From a virus: a DNA stretch of 64,000 bases. Location of the stretch: positions 1 through 64,000 of IMG/VR virus record IMGVR_UViG_3300044899_000017; one strand, given 5' to 3'. Below are positions 15,420 to 24,873 of the stretch, in pieces; positions within the stretch are counted from its first letter, which is position 1; each line of letters begins with the position of its first letter. Under the pieces are notes generated by a model. It ran no database searches, was not told the DNA's origin, and worked only from the letters and a program-made list of their open reading frames with translations. The translations under genes were made by a program, and so were the position numbers.

Positions 15420-17432
15420 GTGGCGCTGCTCGACCGCCCGGTGGTCGCTCGACTCGCCGAGGCCGCGGAAGAACGACTCGGCTTCGGCATCCGCCCGACC
15501 TCGGAGCTGAAGCGCTCCGAGCTGATCGAGTCGGAGTTCCGCGAGCTGGCCGACGATGCCGAAGACCTCGCGCTGCACTCGATGGACTACTTCACCGGGC
15601 GCCCGCACGAGATGGGCACGGAGCGCCGGAAGCGGATCGCGCAGCGGTCGCGCGTCGCGCTGAAGTTCGACCCGCTCGCCGGCGCCGAGTCGCAGCTCCT
15701 CGCGGACTTCTCGTTCGGTAAGGGGATCGGGAAGCCGACGGCGCGCGAGGAGAAGGTGCAGGAGGTCATCGACGAGGCGTGGACCGATCCGAATAACGAG
15801 GAGAAGCTGACCGGCTTCATGGCGCAGCGGAAGCTGTCAAACGAGCTGATGACGGCCGGCGAGCTATTCCCGACGCTGTACGTGGGCGGCGGGAAGGTGC
15901 GGGTCGGACGGCTCGACGCGGACACGGTGGAGGCCGTCGTGCCGGACCCGGAAGACCGGCTGCGGCCGCTGTGGTACATGGCGCGGCAGCGCCGCTTCAA
16001 GTGGGATTACGAGCAGGACCGCGCCGCCATCGAGGACGAGCTGACGGAGGCGGGCAAGCCGAAGGTGAAGTACTGGAAGCACTGGCGGAACTTCGACGAC
16101 GCGACGCGCGAGCGGGAACTCGGCCTCGTCGAAGTCGATGAAGAGCTGCTGATCGAGCCGCCGACGGAGAAGCAGGCGAAGGGCGTCGTCTTCCATCTCG
16201 CGATCAATCAGACGGGCGAGGAGCTGCGCGGGAACCCGCCGTGGGCGCGGTCGCTGCGGTTCTTCGAGGCGATGAACATCCTGACCGAAGCGCACGTGAC
16301 GATGGCGCAGGGCGCCGCGACGTTCATCGCGAAGCGGGTGATGAAGGGGTCGCCGAAGCAGATCGCGAAGGCGGCGGCGTCCGTGCAGGGCCATATCTCC
16401 GAGCTGGGCGCCGGCAGGTACGACGGGCCGGGCTTCCCGCAGGGCGAGGGGCCGGCGGCGTTCGCTCCGGGCGCTCCTCCACCGGTGGCGCCGGCGTCGT
16501 GGTGGAACGAGAACGAGTCGTCGAAGCTCGAAGCGCTGTCGCTGAACTCGGGCGCGGCGCAGGCGGCGCAGACGGCGCAGATCGTGCGGGCGCCCATCGC
16601 GGCCGCGGCCGGCTTCGGGCAGCACTACCTCGGCGACGCGTCGAACTCGAACCTCGCGACGGCCTCGACGCTCGAACTCCCCGCGACGATGCGGATCGAG
16701 TCGTGGCAGGAGTACTTCGCGCAGATGTACCGGTGGTTCACGGACCGCGCTATCGAGGAGGCCGTGCGCGCGGGCAGGCTCGGCGGGATGGACGGCTTCC
16801 CGGACGACGGGCCGATGGCCGAGCTGTACCTGCACGAGTCCGAGGGCCGCGCGGCGATGGAGAAGCGCACGGGCCTCGACCTCTCGTACGAGTTCGTGAT
16901 GCCGTTCCCCGGCCGGCGCCAGCTCCCGGAGGTCGTGACCTTCGTGCAGATCATCGCGACCTCGATGGACCCGAACGGCGTGAACATCCCGCTCCGGCGT
17001 CACCTGCTGCGCTTCGCGTTCGAGCAGATGGGCATGGACGACATCGGGCACGCCGTCGAGGAGTGCATCCCGGACAATCCCATCGCCGGCGGCATCGGGC
17101 CGCAGGAGCCTTCGGTGGACCCGGTGACGGGCGAGCCGACGCTGAAGCCGGCGGGCACGCTGACCGTGCCGCCGCCGCCGGGCGCGCGGAAGGCTGCACC
17201 GGTGGGCGCCGCTCCGACGGATCGGCCGGCGAACGTGAAGCAGGGCACGACCGTCGGCGGGAAGCCGACCTCGCCGGCGCGCGAGTCGGAGTGGATACCG
17301 GCCGAGCTGCGCGGGCCGCTCGGCGAGTTCACGGACGAGTCCGCGGCGCTCTTTCAGAAGCTCGTGTCCGAGCCGGCTGTCCTCGCGACGTTGCAGCTCG
17401 CCGGCTCGAACGGCAACTCCGCAGGGAGCTAG
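15420..17432 (+). CDS. Portal protein
   Basis: 670 residues from a GTG. The portal forms the dodecameric ring through which DNA enters and leaves the head. The call rests on overall length, on the helix-rich central part, and on SLNSGAAQAAQTAQIVRAPI followed by GFGQHYLGDASNSNLATAST, the wing/stem region pattern seen in portals of actinophages. The Pro/Gly-rich tail from about 560 is probably flexible. Next to a MuF-like gene, as usual for portals. Confidence 0.85.
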   Translation: MALLDRPVVARLAEAAEERLGFGIRPTSELKRSELIESEFRELADDAEDLALHSMDYFTGRPHEMGTERRKRIAQRSRVALKFDPLAGAESQLLADFSFGKGIGKPTAREEKVQEVIDEAWTDPNNEEKLTGFMAQRKLSNELMTAGELFPTLYVGGGKVRVGRLDADTVEAVVPDPEDRLRPLWYMARQRRFKWDYEQDRAAIEDELTEAGKPKVKYWKHWRNFDDATRERELGLVEVDEELLIEPPTEKQAKGVVFHLAINQTGEELRGNPPWARSLRFFEAMNILTEAHVTMAQGAATFIAKRVMKGSPKQIAKAAASVQGHISELGAGRYDGPGFPQGEGPAAFAPGAPPPVAPASWWNENESSKLEALSLNSGAAQAAQTAQIVRAPIAAAAGFGQHYLGDASNSNLATASTLELPATMRIESWQEYFAQMYRWFTDRAIEEAVRAGRLGGMDGFPDDGPMAELYLHESEGRAAMEKRTGLDLSYEFVMPFPGRRQLPEVVTFVQIIATSMDPNGVNIPLRRHLLRFAFEQMGMDDIGHAVEECIPDNPIAGGIGPQEPSVDPVTGEPTLKPAGTLTVPPPPGARKAAPVGAAPTDRPANVKQGTTVGGKPTSPARESEWIPAELRGPLGEFTDESAALFQKLVSEPAVLATLQLAGSNGNSAGS

Positions 17433-17434
17433 CC

Positions 17435-19843
17435 GTGGCGTTCGGGGGCGCATACGAGCGCCCGGAGTTCCGCGGGCCGGTGGTCGAGTTGGCCGAGGCC
17501 GAGCAGACGCCGGCCGAGGCGAAGGCGCAGCAGCGCCGGCGCATAGCGGCTACCGCCGCGGTGGCGGCGACGGTCGCGGCCACGGGGGACGAGGGCGACG
17601 GCAGCGCTGTCGGGCAGGTGCCGGCGAAGGCCGCGCGCGCCACGGCCGCGGGGGCGATCCTTTCGGCGCTCGTGGCGTTCCTCGCGGTGCAGCGCGCGCG
17701 GGTGCGGTCGTGGCTTTCGACGCAGCTCCGCACGCGGCAGCCGTCCGTGCCGCTCGACGACGTGGCCGCGCTGATCGACGAGGAGGAACGCCGCGGCGCG
17801 GAGTTCGAGAAGCGCTCGGCGGCGCGGTTCGCTCGCGACCTGACGACGGCGCTCGCGATCCCGGATAAGGCCGCACGCGAGGCTGCGATCCGCGGCATCA
17901 CTTCGCGGGAGCAGCGCTACGCGCGCCAGCGTGACGAGGCGATGGCAGCTCGCGCGTTCGCCGCGGTGGATCGAATCGTCCTGAAGGGCGAGTCGCCGCA
18001 GGGCGCGTATTGGTGGAACGACCCGACGGTGAGCGAACACACGGCGGGCTGTCTGATCATGGGGGGCAAGTTCTGGCCGTGGGCCGTCCTCGACCGCGTG
18101 CATCCGCCGCGGCACGGTGGCTGCCCGTGCCGGCTGCGCGGCTATGGCGAGGCCATAGCGGACGGGCTGATGTCGCCGGGCGACGTGGTGGACGTGCAGA
18201 CCGCGATCCGCCGGGCCGCGCACGTGGTGATGGAGGGCGTGCTGACGGTCGAGATGCCCGAGGACGCCGAGGCGCTGATCGAGGCCGCGGGCGGGCGCGA
18301 CCTGCTCGAACTCCGCGGCGGGCTGCTCGAAGCGGGCCTCGTGGCCGACGAGTCGATGCTCGACCGGCTGCTCGACGAGACGGACCTCTCCGAAGCGTTC
18401 AACCCGACGCAGGCGCGATGGCCGAAGGGGCACCCGAAGGCGGGGCAGTGGCGCCCAAAAGTCGGGGGTAGCGGCTTCGGTGCCCGCACTTCCGCGGGGT
18501 GGCTGAAGCGCGACCTCGACGAGCTGCGGACGATGGCCGCTCCGCAGCACGTCGGCACGTCGCGGACCGGCGACGGTCCCGAGGTCCCGGTGATGCACAC
18601 GCCGTCGTCGCCGGCCGAGCTGCGCGCCGTCGGCGCCCGCGTCGCGGCCGTGGCCGACCGGCACGGCGCGCACCACGCATACCGGCAGCGAATCGACGAG
18701 CTGCACGTCGAGCGGCGGAAGCTGTCGGACGCGCATAGCGACCGGCTCGATGCTGCCGGCGGCATCTCCCACTTCTTCGACGAGGAGGACGCGGCCGCGA
18801 AGCGAGCCGGCCGCGAGCCGGATAACTCCGCGGTGGTCGCACGGATGGACGCGCTCCGGCCCGAGGCCGAGCGGGAGCGGCTGCGGGCGATAGACGCCGA
18901 AGTGCAGCGTCTCCTGCCGGCCGAGGAGCAGGCTCGCGTGGACGCGCTGCTCGGCGTCCTCGCGGAGATACGGCCGATGGGCGGGACGAAGCTGAACGTC
19001 TCGAAGGTCGAGGGCGCCGACCGGATTCAGCAGCGCGAGGAGCTGCCGGCGTCGCTGCGCGAGGCGTCGCGGTACGTGCCGCGGGCGTGGCTCGACGACT
19101 CGAACGCGAAGGGCAGCATCCGCTTCGTGGTCAGTGAAGAGCGCGCGCATCACCTGCTCGAAGACAAGCGCGGCGCCGACACGCCGGGGATGGGGCACGC
19201 GGAGCAGGAGAAGAGCGTGGACGAGCTGCTGAAGCGCGACGGGTGGAAGTTCGCCGGGTACGAGATGGGCGTCTTCCCCGTGCTGCGCGACCCGGAGGGG
19301 AAGCTGCACGCTATCTCGTGGTCCGGTGCGGCGACGACGACAATCGGCGTAGGGCCGAACCGGCACGAGGTCGGCGCCGATCCGCAGCACTTCGAGGCCG
19401 GCGCCCGGAAGCCCTACGTGCCGCCGCCGATTGACTCGAAGATTCGCGTGAAGGCCGGCGATCCCTCGACGCTGCTGCACGAGCTGGCGCACCGGTTCGA
19501 GCAGGTCTACGGCGAGCCGAACGCGCTGTCCGGACAGCGGCCGCTGATGGCGGCGACGCAGCGGTTCCTGCGCGACCGCCGCGGCGCCGAGATGGCGCGG
19601 CAGCTCGACGAGCTGCGACCCGGCCACGGGTACGAGCCGCACGAGCGCGCGTGGGAGGACGAGTTCGTGGACCCGTACATCGGGAAGGACTACGGCGCTC
19701 GGGCGACCGAAGTCCTTACGATGGGGATGCAGATGCTCTTCTTCCCGACATACGGCCGCGAGTTCGACCCGCCGAAGAGCCGCGGGCGGAAGGGCGACGC
19801 GGAGATGCGGGACTTCATCCTCGGCGTGATGGCGGCGCTGTGA
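17435..19843 (+). CDS. MuF-like minor head protein fused to a zincin
   Basis: 802 residues from GTG 17435. Residues about 130-235 carry a MuF/SPP1-gp7-like core ending in HPPRHGGCPCRLRGYG. A GHPKAGQW linker near 330 and a long helical stretch follow. The last 130 residues hold HELAH (H682, E683, H686) and a candidate third ligand E759 in ATEVLTMG, the layout of a zinc metallopeptidase. MuF proteins are packaged with the head and some carry effector domains. The peptidase could act on head proteins or in the host. Overlaps the next start (GTGA). Confidence 0.75.
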   Translation: MAFGGAYERPEFRGPVVELAEAEQTPAEAKAQQRRRIAATAAVAATVAATGDEGDGSAVGQVPAKAARATAAGAILSALVAFLAVQRARVRSWLSTQLRTRQPSVPLDDVAALIDEEERRGAEFEKRSAARFARDLTTALAIPDKAAREAAIRGITSREQRYARQRDEAMAARAFAAVDRIVLKGESPQGAYWWNDPTVSEHTAGCLIMGGKFWPWAVLDRVHPPRHGGCPCRLRGYGEAIADGLMSPGDVVDVQTAIRRAAHVVMEGVLTVEMPEDAEALIEAAGGRDLLELRGGLLEAGLVADESMLDRLLDETDLSEAFNPTQARWPKGHPKAGQWRPKVGGSGFGARTSAGWLKRDLDELRTMAAPQHVGTSRTGDGPEVPVMHTPSSPAELRAVGARVAAVADRHGAHHAYRQRIDELHVERRKLSDAHSDRLDAAGGISHFFDEEDAAAKRAGREPDNSAVVARMDALRPEAERERLRAIDAEVQRLLPAEEQARVDALLGVLAEIRPMGGTKLNVSKVEGADRIQQREELPASLREASRYVPRAWLDDSNAKGSIRFVVSEERAHHLLEDKRGADTPGMGHAEQEKSVDELLKRDGWKFAGYEMGVFPVLRDPEGKLHAISWSGAATTTIGVGPNRHEVGADPQHFEAGARKPYVPPPIDSKIRVKAGDPSTLLHELAHRFEQVYGEPNALSGQRPLMAATQRFLRDRRGAEMARQLDELRPGHGYEPHERAWEDEFVDPYIGKDYGARATEVLTMGMQMLFFPTYGREFDPPKSRGRKGDAEMRDFILGVMAAL

Positions 19844-20109
19844 AGTGGCAGGGCAAGATGCACGGCCGCGCCGTCGAGGGCACGGTGCTAGGCGGCGCGT
19901 GCCACGGCTCGTTCGAGGTCGTCTCGATGGTCGAGGCGATGGTCGCGGCGCAGACACGCGTCGGCGAAGGGCCGGTGTCCGGGCCGGCCGACCTGACGGA
20001 CCCGATCCTCTCGCGGGCGACGCTGCGCGCCGTCCTCGATCCCGACACGGCCACGTTCGAGGGCGACGAAGCGCCCGTCGGGACGGTGCCGGCGGACGCC
20101 GAGACGTGA
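19840..20109 (+). CDS. Hypothetical protein
   Basis: 89 residues from the GTG in GTGA. Strands first (VKWQGKMHGRAVEGTVLGG), helix in the middle, acidic end. Located between head genes. No recognised family. Confidence 0.55.
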   Translation: MKWQGKMHGRAVEGTVLGGACHGSFEVVSMVEAMVAAQTRVGEGPVSGPADLTDPILSRATLRAVLDPDTATFEGDEAPVGTVPADAET

Positions 20110-20146
20110 CCGATCCGTCCGCGCTGTGCGGCATCCTCGCGGGTGA

Positions 20147-20548
20147 ATGGCTCCCCCGCAGACGTACGAGAAGCCGCATAAGCAGCTAGGGCGCCTGATG
20201 GTGATGGGCCGGCGCCGCGGCCTCGGCTTCGAGGAGTGGTGGGAGGAGGCCGTCCGGCCGAGGAAGCGGGTCGTGATGACGAACGACCCGGACCCGCCAC
20301 CGCACGCCGTCCGATGGCCGTCGGACCGGAACGACCGCGTGGAGTGGCGCGACGCGATCCTCGACGCGAAGGAAGGGTGGCGGCGCGCGTACGAGCAGGT
20401 CGAGCGGTCGCCGTTCGACGAGGCGCTGCTCGTCCTCGCCGACTTCCTCGGGCTGGCGGACAGCATCGAGGGCTTCTCGGAGCTATTCGACGAGCCGGAC
20501 GAGCCGGACGAGACTGCCGAGCTGGCCGAGCTGATGGCGGCGGCGTAG
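20147..20548 (+). CDS. Hypothetical protein
   Basis: 133 residues. Basic first third (MGRRRGLGFEEWWEEAVRPR), acidic last third. Neither a ribosome site nor a clean TANNNT box precedes the ATG, so the start is uncertain. It may be a small head-associated protein by position. Confidence 0.5.
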   Translation: MAPPQTYEKPHKQLGRLMVMGRRRGLGFEEWWEEAVRPRKRVVMTNDPDPPPHAVRWPSDRNDRVEWRDAILDAKEGWRRAYEQVERSPFDEALLVLADFLGLADSIEGFSELFDEPDEPDETAELAELMAAA

Positions 20549-20569
20549 GGATCGACCCGCAGGCGGGGG

Positions 20570-20584
20570 TACTCTGTCCCCGTG
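20570..20584 (+). promoter_or_regulatory. Leaderless-type promoter
   Basis: TACTCT at 20570-20575 ends 6 nt before the GTG at 20582. Confidence 0.6.
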
Positions 20585-20743
20585 ATCGGCGTCCTGATAG
20601 CTGTCCTCGTGGCCGCGCTCGTGTGGGCGCTGTGCCTAGCGCTCGGCCTCCCGAGCATCGTCGGCATCGTGGCAGCGATCCTCGTGCTGCTCGCCGGCAT
20701 CCCGTCCGGCGGCTACGGCCTCGGGCGGCGATGGCCGCGATGA
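20582..20743 (+). CDS. 53-residue membrane protein
   Basis: Two membrane segments (about 2-22 and 25-41), short basic end. GTG start behind a TANNNT box. The TGA overlaps the ATG of the next gene (ATGA). Small membrane proteins inside head operons are unusual; role unknown. Confidence 0.55.
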   Translation: MIGVLIAVLVAALVWALCLALGLPSIVGIVAAILVLLAGIPSGGYGLGRRWPR

Positions 20744-22395
20744 CGGCGCTCGTCGAGTACTACTACGGCGAGTCGAACGCGCCACACGAAGCGCTCGGCC
20801 GTGCAGCTCGCCGGCTGTCGCAGGGCGGGGCGCTGTACCTCGGCGGCGGCATCGGCATCGAGAAGCAGGTCACGAAGTCCGGCGACCGCTTCAACTTGAC
20901 GCGCGCCGACGCGACGGGGAAGCCCGAGTCGTTCACCGGACCGCTGTCGGCGGTGATGCGTGGCTTCGCTGTGGCGGGCGGCTCGACCGCGACGGACACG
21001 CCGGGCGGGGCGACGAAGGTCACGGACCCGGCCGCGGCCGCGCGGCTGCGCGAGCTGAACGACGCGCAGCGCGAGACGGAGAAGGACATCGAGCGGTATC
21101 AGTCGCGGCTCGCGGCGAAGGTGCCCGATCAGACGACGGTCGGCAGCATCGTCGCGCCGACGGAGAAGGACCCGTGGGAGGCGCGCCGGCTCGCCGAGCT
21201 GAAGCGCGAGCTGAAGCAGATCGAGGACGAGCGCACGACGCTCCTCTCGACGGGCAAGGTCGAAGAGGCCGAAGTCGGGAAGCCCGGCACGAATTGGACG
21301 CAGGTCACGCCGGCGGCGCGGAAGAAGGTCGATCCGCTCGTGAAGCACTGGATGGGCAAGGCGCATCCGTGGCAGGCGTGCGTGGACGAGCTGACGCCGG
21401 AGAAGGGCGCCGAGGCCGCGAAGAAGATTTGCTCTGTCGTCAAGGACATGGGCATGAAGACGACGAAGTGGCGCGCCGGCGGGAAGAAGAAGCTGAAGGA
21501 AGAGCAGGACGCCGTGATCGTGACCGCGATGCAGGAGGCGTGCGGACGCATCGCCACCATCGAGGCATCGTTCGGCGCCGGCGCGGCCGTCGAGCTGGCC
21601 GAGCGTGCCGGCTCGTTCGGGGACGCGCTGCTCGACACGCTCGGCGAGTCCGCGTTCGACGACCTCTCGACGCTCTTCGTCTGCGGCCACCCGCTCGGCG
21701 AGTTGTGGCAGGAGGTCCGCGAGGGCTTCGCCGAGAACCTGCACCCGCGCGACTTCCTCGGGAAGTGGAAGACAAAGGTCGGCGGGCTGAAGGTCGGCGA
21801 GAAGGCTGCCATCGGCGACGGCGTGTCCGTGCATCGGACGGCAGTCAAGGGGTACGAGGTCCACGGGCCGGCGCGCGTCGGCGACCTCGCGACGAGTGCC
21901 GCGCATAAGGCGCAGCTCGAACGCAACGGCACGCCGATCACGCGGCTCGGGCAGCTCTTCCCGACTCCTGATCGAGCAGCGATCCTCTCCGCGCAGAAGT
22001 CGGCGTCGCTCGATCACCCGATGTCTGTCGGGGGCCGGACGAAGTACCCGTCGCTGAACGCGGCGCTGAAGAGCGGCGAGGGCAAGGGCGAGCCGAATCT
22101 CGCGGTGCGGAGTAAGCAGCGCGAGGCCGAGGCAAACAATCGCCAGCACACGACGATCCGCGGCCTCGCCGGGAAGCTCGACTCGCAGAGTCAGGGAGGG
22201 AAGTCGGGAGCTGCGGAGACGGCTGTCGCACTCACGCACGCGCTGACCACGTACAAGCGCAACGGCGGCAAAGAGACGGAACACACACGCCGCGCGCAGA
22301 CGATCCTCGACCGCCACCGCGCGAAGAAGCCGAAGGTCCGCGAGGCGGCGCCCGCCGGCGGGCTGCTCGGCGACCTCCTCGAATCGAGGCGCTGA
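20740..22395 (+). CDS. Large head-cassette protein, unknown
   Basis: 551 residues from ATG 20740 (ATGA overlap), or 554 from ATG 20731. A long charged helical region at 105-175 probably forms a coiled coil. Around 210-250 lies HPWQACVDELTPEKGAEAAK followed by ICSVVKDMGMKTTKW, a Cys-spaced motif that recurs in phage capsid-region proteins and ends in T-T-[KR]-W. A strand-rich part near 355-385 (VHRTAVKGYEVHG) follows. Likely virion-associated; the activity is unknown. Confidence 0.6.
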   Translation: MTALVEYYYGESNAPHEALGRAARRLSQGGALYLGGGIGIEKQVTKSGDRFNLTRADATGKPESFTGPLSAVMRGFAVAGGSTATDTPGGATKVTDPAAAARLRELNDAQRETEKDIERYQSRLAAKVPDQTTVGSIVAPTEKDPWEARRLAELKRELKQIEDERTTLLSTGKVEEAEVGKPGTNWTQVTPAARKKVDPLVKHWMGKAHPWQACVDELTPEKGAEAAKKICSVVKDMGMKTTKWRAGGKKKLKEEQDAVIVTAMQEACGRIATIEASFGAGAAVELAERAGSFGDALLDTLGESAFDDLSTLFVCGHPLGELWQEVREGFAENLHPRDFLGKWKTKVGGLKVGEKAAIGDGVSVHRTAVKGYEVHGPARVGDLATSAAHKAQLERNGTPITRLGQLFPTPDRAAILSAQKSASLDHPMSVGGRTKYPSLNAALKSGEGKGEPNLAVRSKQREAEANNRQHTTIRGLAGKLDSQSQGGKSGAAETAVALTHALTTYKRNGGKETEHTRRAQTILDRHRAKKPKVREAAPAGGLLGDLLESRR

Positions 22396-22925
22396 TGTCG
22401 GGCGTTCTCGACGCGCTGCTCGAATCGTTCACCGGCTCCGGTAGCGCCGCGGCGCAGGCTCGGCAGACGAGCGCGGGGCAGAAGCCGCTGTCGCCGGCGA
22501 CGCGAGCGCGGCAGCGGGCGAACGCGGCGCAGGCGAGCGCGAGGCCGTACGACGAGAAGAAGCATCCGCGCGGCCGCGCCGGCACGTCGCAGGGCGGGAA
22601 GTTCATCCGCTCGGGCAGCTCGGGTAACGATGTCCGGGCGGTGCAGGCGCGCGTCGGCGTGAAGCGCGACGGGCAGTTCGGGAATCAGACGCATAACGCG
22701 GTCCGCGACTTTCAGAAGCGGCACGGGCTTCAGGTGGACGGGGTGGTCGGGCATCAGACGGCGCTAGCCATCGCCGGGAAGTACGCGGCAGCTCGGCGGG
22801 CGCAGACGGGCGCGCTCCGGAAGTCGGACCGCTCGGCCATCTCGAAGACCCGGCAGCCGAAGCACGCGCAGCCGAAGCACACTCCTCGGGCGCCGACGCG
22901 CTCGCAGGGCGGCATCGTCGTCTAG
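22395..22925 (+). CDS. Peptidoglycan-binding protein in head cassette
   Basis: 176 residues. Residues 74-130 are a PG_binding_1 domain: GNDVRAVQARVGVKRDGQFG, then AVRDFQKRHGLQVDGVVG, with the D-G-x-F/V-G turns that mark the fold. It is flanked by low-complexity Ala/Lys segments. No catalytic domain is present, so it would anchor something to the cell wall. The location between portal-region and protease genes is odd for a lysis protein and suggests a virion part. Confidence 0.75.
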   Translation: MSGVLDALLESFTGSGSAAAQARQTSAGQKPLSPATRARQRANAAQASARPYDEKKHPRGRAGTSQGGKFIRSGSSGNDVRAVQARVGVKRDGQFGNQTHNAVRDFQKRHGLQVDGVVGHQTALAIAGKYAAARRAQTGALRKSDRSAISKTRQPKHAQPKHTPRAPTRSQGGIVV

Positions 22926-22948
22926 GGGTATCCGGCGACGAGCGGTCG

Positions 22949-22963
22949 TACCCTCCGGGCGTG
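22949..22963 (+). promoter_or_regulatory. Leaderless-type promoter
   Basis: TACCCT at 22949-22954 ends 6 nt before GTG 22961. GGTCG precedes the box, as it does before the box at 29267. Confidence 0.6.
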
Positions 22964-24457
22964 GCTGCACCCGCCGAGATTGAAGAGGACGACCGTCCGC
23001 TGACCGCCGAGGACATCCTCCGGTTCGGCCCGGTGGTCGAGGCGCAGGTGTGGACGGCGACGTTCCTCGAAGAGAAGCGGGCGCCCATCGCGCAGGCCGC
23101 GGGCCGGCCGAAGTTCGGCCCGGTCTTCAACTCCGACGGCATGGGGAAGGCCGTCCTGATCCGGCCGTGCGTGTCGCGAGGGAAGCGCATCCGCGGGCTG
23201 CCGCCGATCTACTCGCCGGCGATGCTCGAAGCGAACGCGAAGGTCTTCGAGGGCTGGCCGATGTACCTCGACCACGTGCCGGCCGAGCTGGCGGCGACGG
23301 CGGCGAAGCGCGGCCGCTCCGTGAAGGAACTCGGCGGGCAGGTCGTGACGCCGGGCTGGGACGGGACGTTCGTGCAGGAGTACGACGGCGACTTCGGCTA
23401 TCAGCAGGGCGGCGTTCTCGCGGAGATATGGGCGACGAAGTTCCTGCGCGAGCTGGTCGGCGAAAACCCGCGGCTGCTGCACACGAGCATCGCCGCGTGG
23501 CCGACCTCGGGCAAGCCGGCGAAGGTGCCGTGGAACTCGAAGGTGAAGGGCATGAACATCGAGGGCATCCGCCGGCAGCCGCAGGGCAGCGTGGACTTCG
23601 TGCCGCGTGGCGGCGCGGGTGGCCGTCTGCTGCTCGAAGGGGAGCAGGACCCGGACACTTCAGCGTGGCCGGAGCCGACGTGGGAGGAGGCCGACAAGCG
23701 ACTCGTGGTATCGCTTGCAGAATCGTTCTACGCTTCCGGCGAAATGGCAGGCACGACCGAAAACACCGACACGACTCCCGACTTCTCGTCGATGACGCCG
23801 CAGGCGTTTCAGACGTGGGTCAGGGAGAACGCCGGCCACCTTGCACCGGCGCTCGTCGAGCAGGCAGCGCCCGCTCCGGCTCCCGCTCCCGCACCGGCCG
23901 CAGGGCCGTCGCTGACGGAGGCGGACTACCGCCGCATCGCAGCCGAAGAGGCCGCGAAGGCGACGAAGCCCGAGGACGTGCAGCGTCTCGCCGAAGAGCT
24001 GATCGAGGAGCGCGAGGGGCAGCGCGAGCTGTCGCGTGTCGCGCACGAGATGATCGCCGAGGCCGAGGGCATCCCGAAGTCGTGGAAGGCGGACCTGAAG
24101 GCGCGGTACTCCGTGCTGCCGTCCGGTCCGCAGCCGGCACTGCTCGTCGAGTCCGCCACGGGCGACGACGGCGCGGAGCTGTCCGAAGAGGACGTGCTTC
24201 GAGCGAACGTGCAGGCTGACCTCGACCACGCTCGCGACCTGATCGCCGAGGCGAAGGGCAAGCCGCGGGTGACGGGCGAGGGCGCAGGCTCGCGCAAGTC
24301 TTCCGGTGACGAGCGGACTCCCCGCGAGGGCGGGACCGCCGGCGCCGTGCAGGAGGGCGAAGTGCCCTACTGGCGGCAGGAGTTCGCAGACCTCGGCGTG
24401 GTCGAGTCTGCCGACGACGCGCTGTCCATCCACGGAGTCGAGAAGGTGGAGGCGTAA
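22961..24457 (+). CDS. Capsid maturation protease with scaffold
   Basis: 498 residues. The first 230 follow the phage prohead protease plan: FEGWPMYLDH (H105), a GGQVVTPGWDGTF strand, then RLLHTSIAAWP (S176), consistent with a His/Ser protease that trims head proteins. A Pro/Ala linker near 305 leads to a charged, helical C-terminus (320-498) of the kind that serves as internal scaffold. Next come decoration and capsid genes, the standard order. The third catalytic residue was not assigned. Confidence 0.7.
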   Translation: MAAPAEIEEDDRPLTAEDILRFGPVVEAQVWTATFLEEKRAPIAQAAGRPKFGPVFNSDGMGKAVLIRPCVSRGKRIRGLPPIYSPAMLEANAKVFEGWPMYLDHVPAELAATAAKRGRSVKELGGQVVTPGWDGTFVQEYDGDFGYQQGGVLAEIWATKFLRELVGENPRLLHTSIAAWPTSGKPAKVPWNSKVKGMNIEGIRRQPQGSVDFVPRGGAGGRLLLEGEQDPDTSAWPEPTWEEADKRLVVSLAESFYASGEMAGTTENTDTTPDFSSMTPQAFQTWVRENAGHLAPALVEQAAPAPAPAPAPAAGPSLTEADYRRIAAEEAAKATKPEDVQRLAEELIEEREGQRELSRVAHEMIAEAEGIPKSWKADLKARYSVLPSGPQPALLVESATGDDGAELSEEDVLRANVQADLDHARDLIAEAKGKPRVTGEGAGSRKSSGDERTPREGGTAGAVQEGEVPYWRQEFADLGVVESADDALSIHGVEKVEA

Positions 24458-24873
24458 TGCCGTACGAAGAGGGCGGCACTCGGAAGTCCGTCATCGCGAC
24501 GAAGGCGACCGCGCACGGCCGTCCGGTCGTCGAGCGCAAGCGCTTCGCCGGCATCGCCGCGAAGTCCGCGGCAGCGGCACCCGCCGCGGTGTCCGTCGCG
24601 AACGCGACCGCCGCGCAGCAGATCGCCATCGGCGAGGAGTTCGTGATCATGCTGGCCGGACTCCACGAGGTCGCGACTTCGATCCTTCCCGCGGGCGCCG
24701 TCGAGGGCGACCGCCTGTACGTGCAGCTCGACGACAACTCGCTCGCCGACGCTGCCGAGGCGCTGACCGCCGGCATCCTCGAACCGGAGTACTCCCCGCT
24801 GGGCATCCTCGACGAAGTGGATGCCACGCTCGGGCGTGCGAAGGTGAACCTCAACCTGAAGGGCCTCTGCTGA
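24457..24873 (+). CDS. Capsid decoration-type protein
   Basis: 138 residues between protease and capsid. Flexible Ala/Lys-rich N-terminus and a compact beta-rich rest (EFVIMLAGLHEVATSILPAG, DRLYVQLDD). Size, position and make-up fit a head-stabilising protein of the lambda gpD or head-fibre kind. TGATG overlap with the capsid gene supports matched expression. Confidence 0.6.
   Translation: MPYEEGGTRKSVIATKATAHGRPVVERKRFAGIAAKSAAAAPAAVSVANATAAQQIAIGEEFVIMLAGLHEVATSILPAGAVEGDRLYVQLDDNSLADAAEALTAGILEPEYSPLGILDEVDATLGRAKVNLNLKGLC

Noticed and set aside
17429-20179. Very long minus-strand open frames, such as 17429-20179, 8595-10616 and 1263-2861
   Set aside because: They lie opposite well-supported + strand genes, consist of Arg/Pro/Ala/Ser runs typical of antisense frames in GC-rich DNA, and have no ribosome sites or family motifs.
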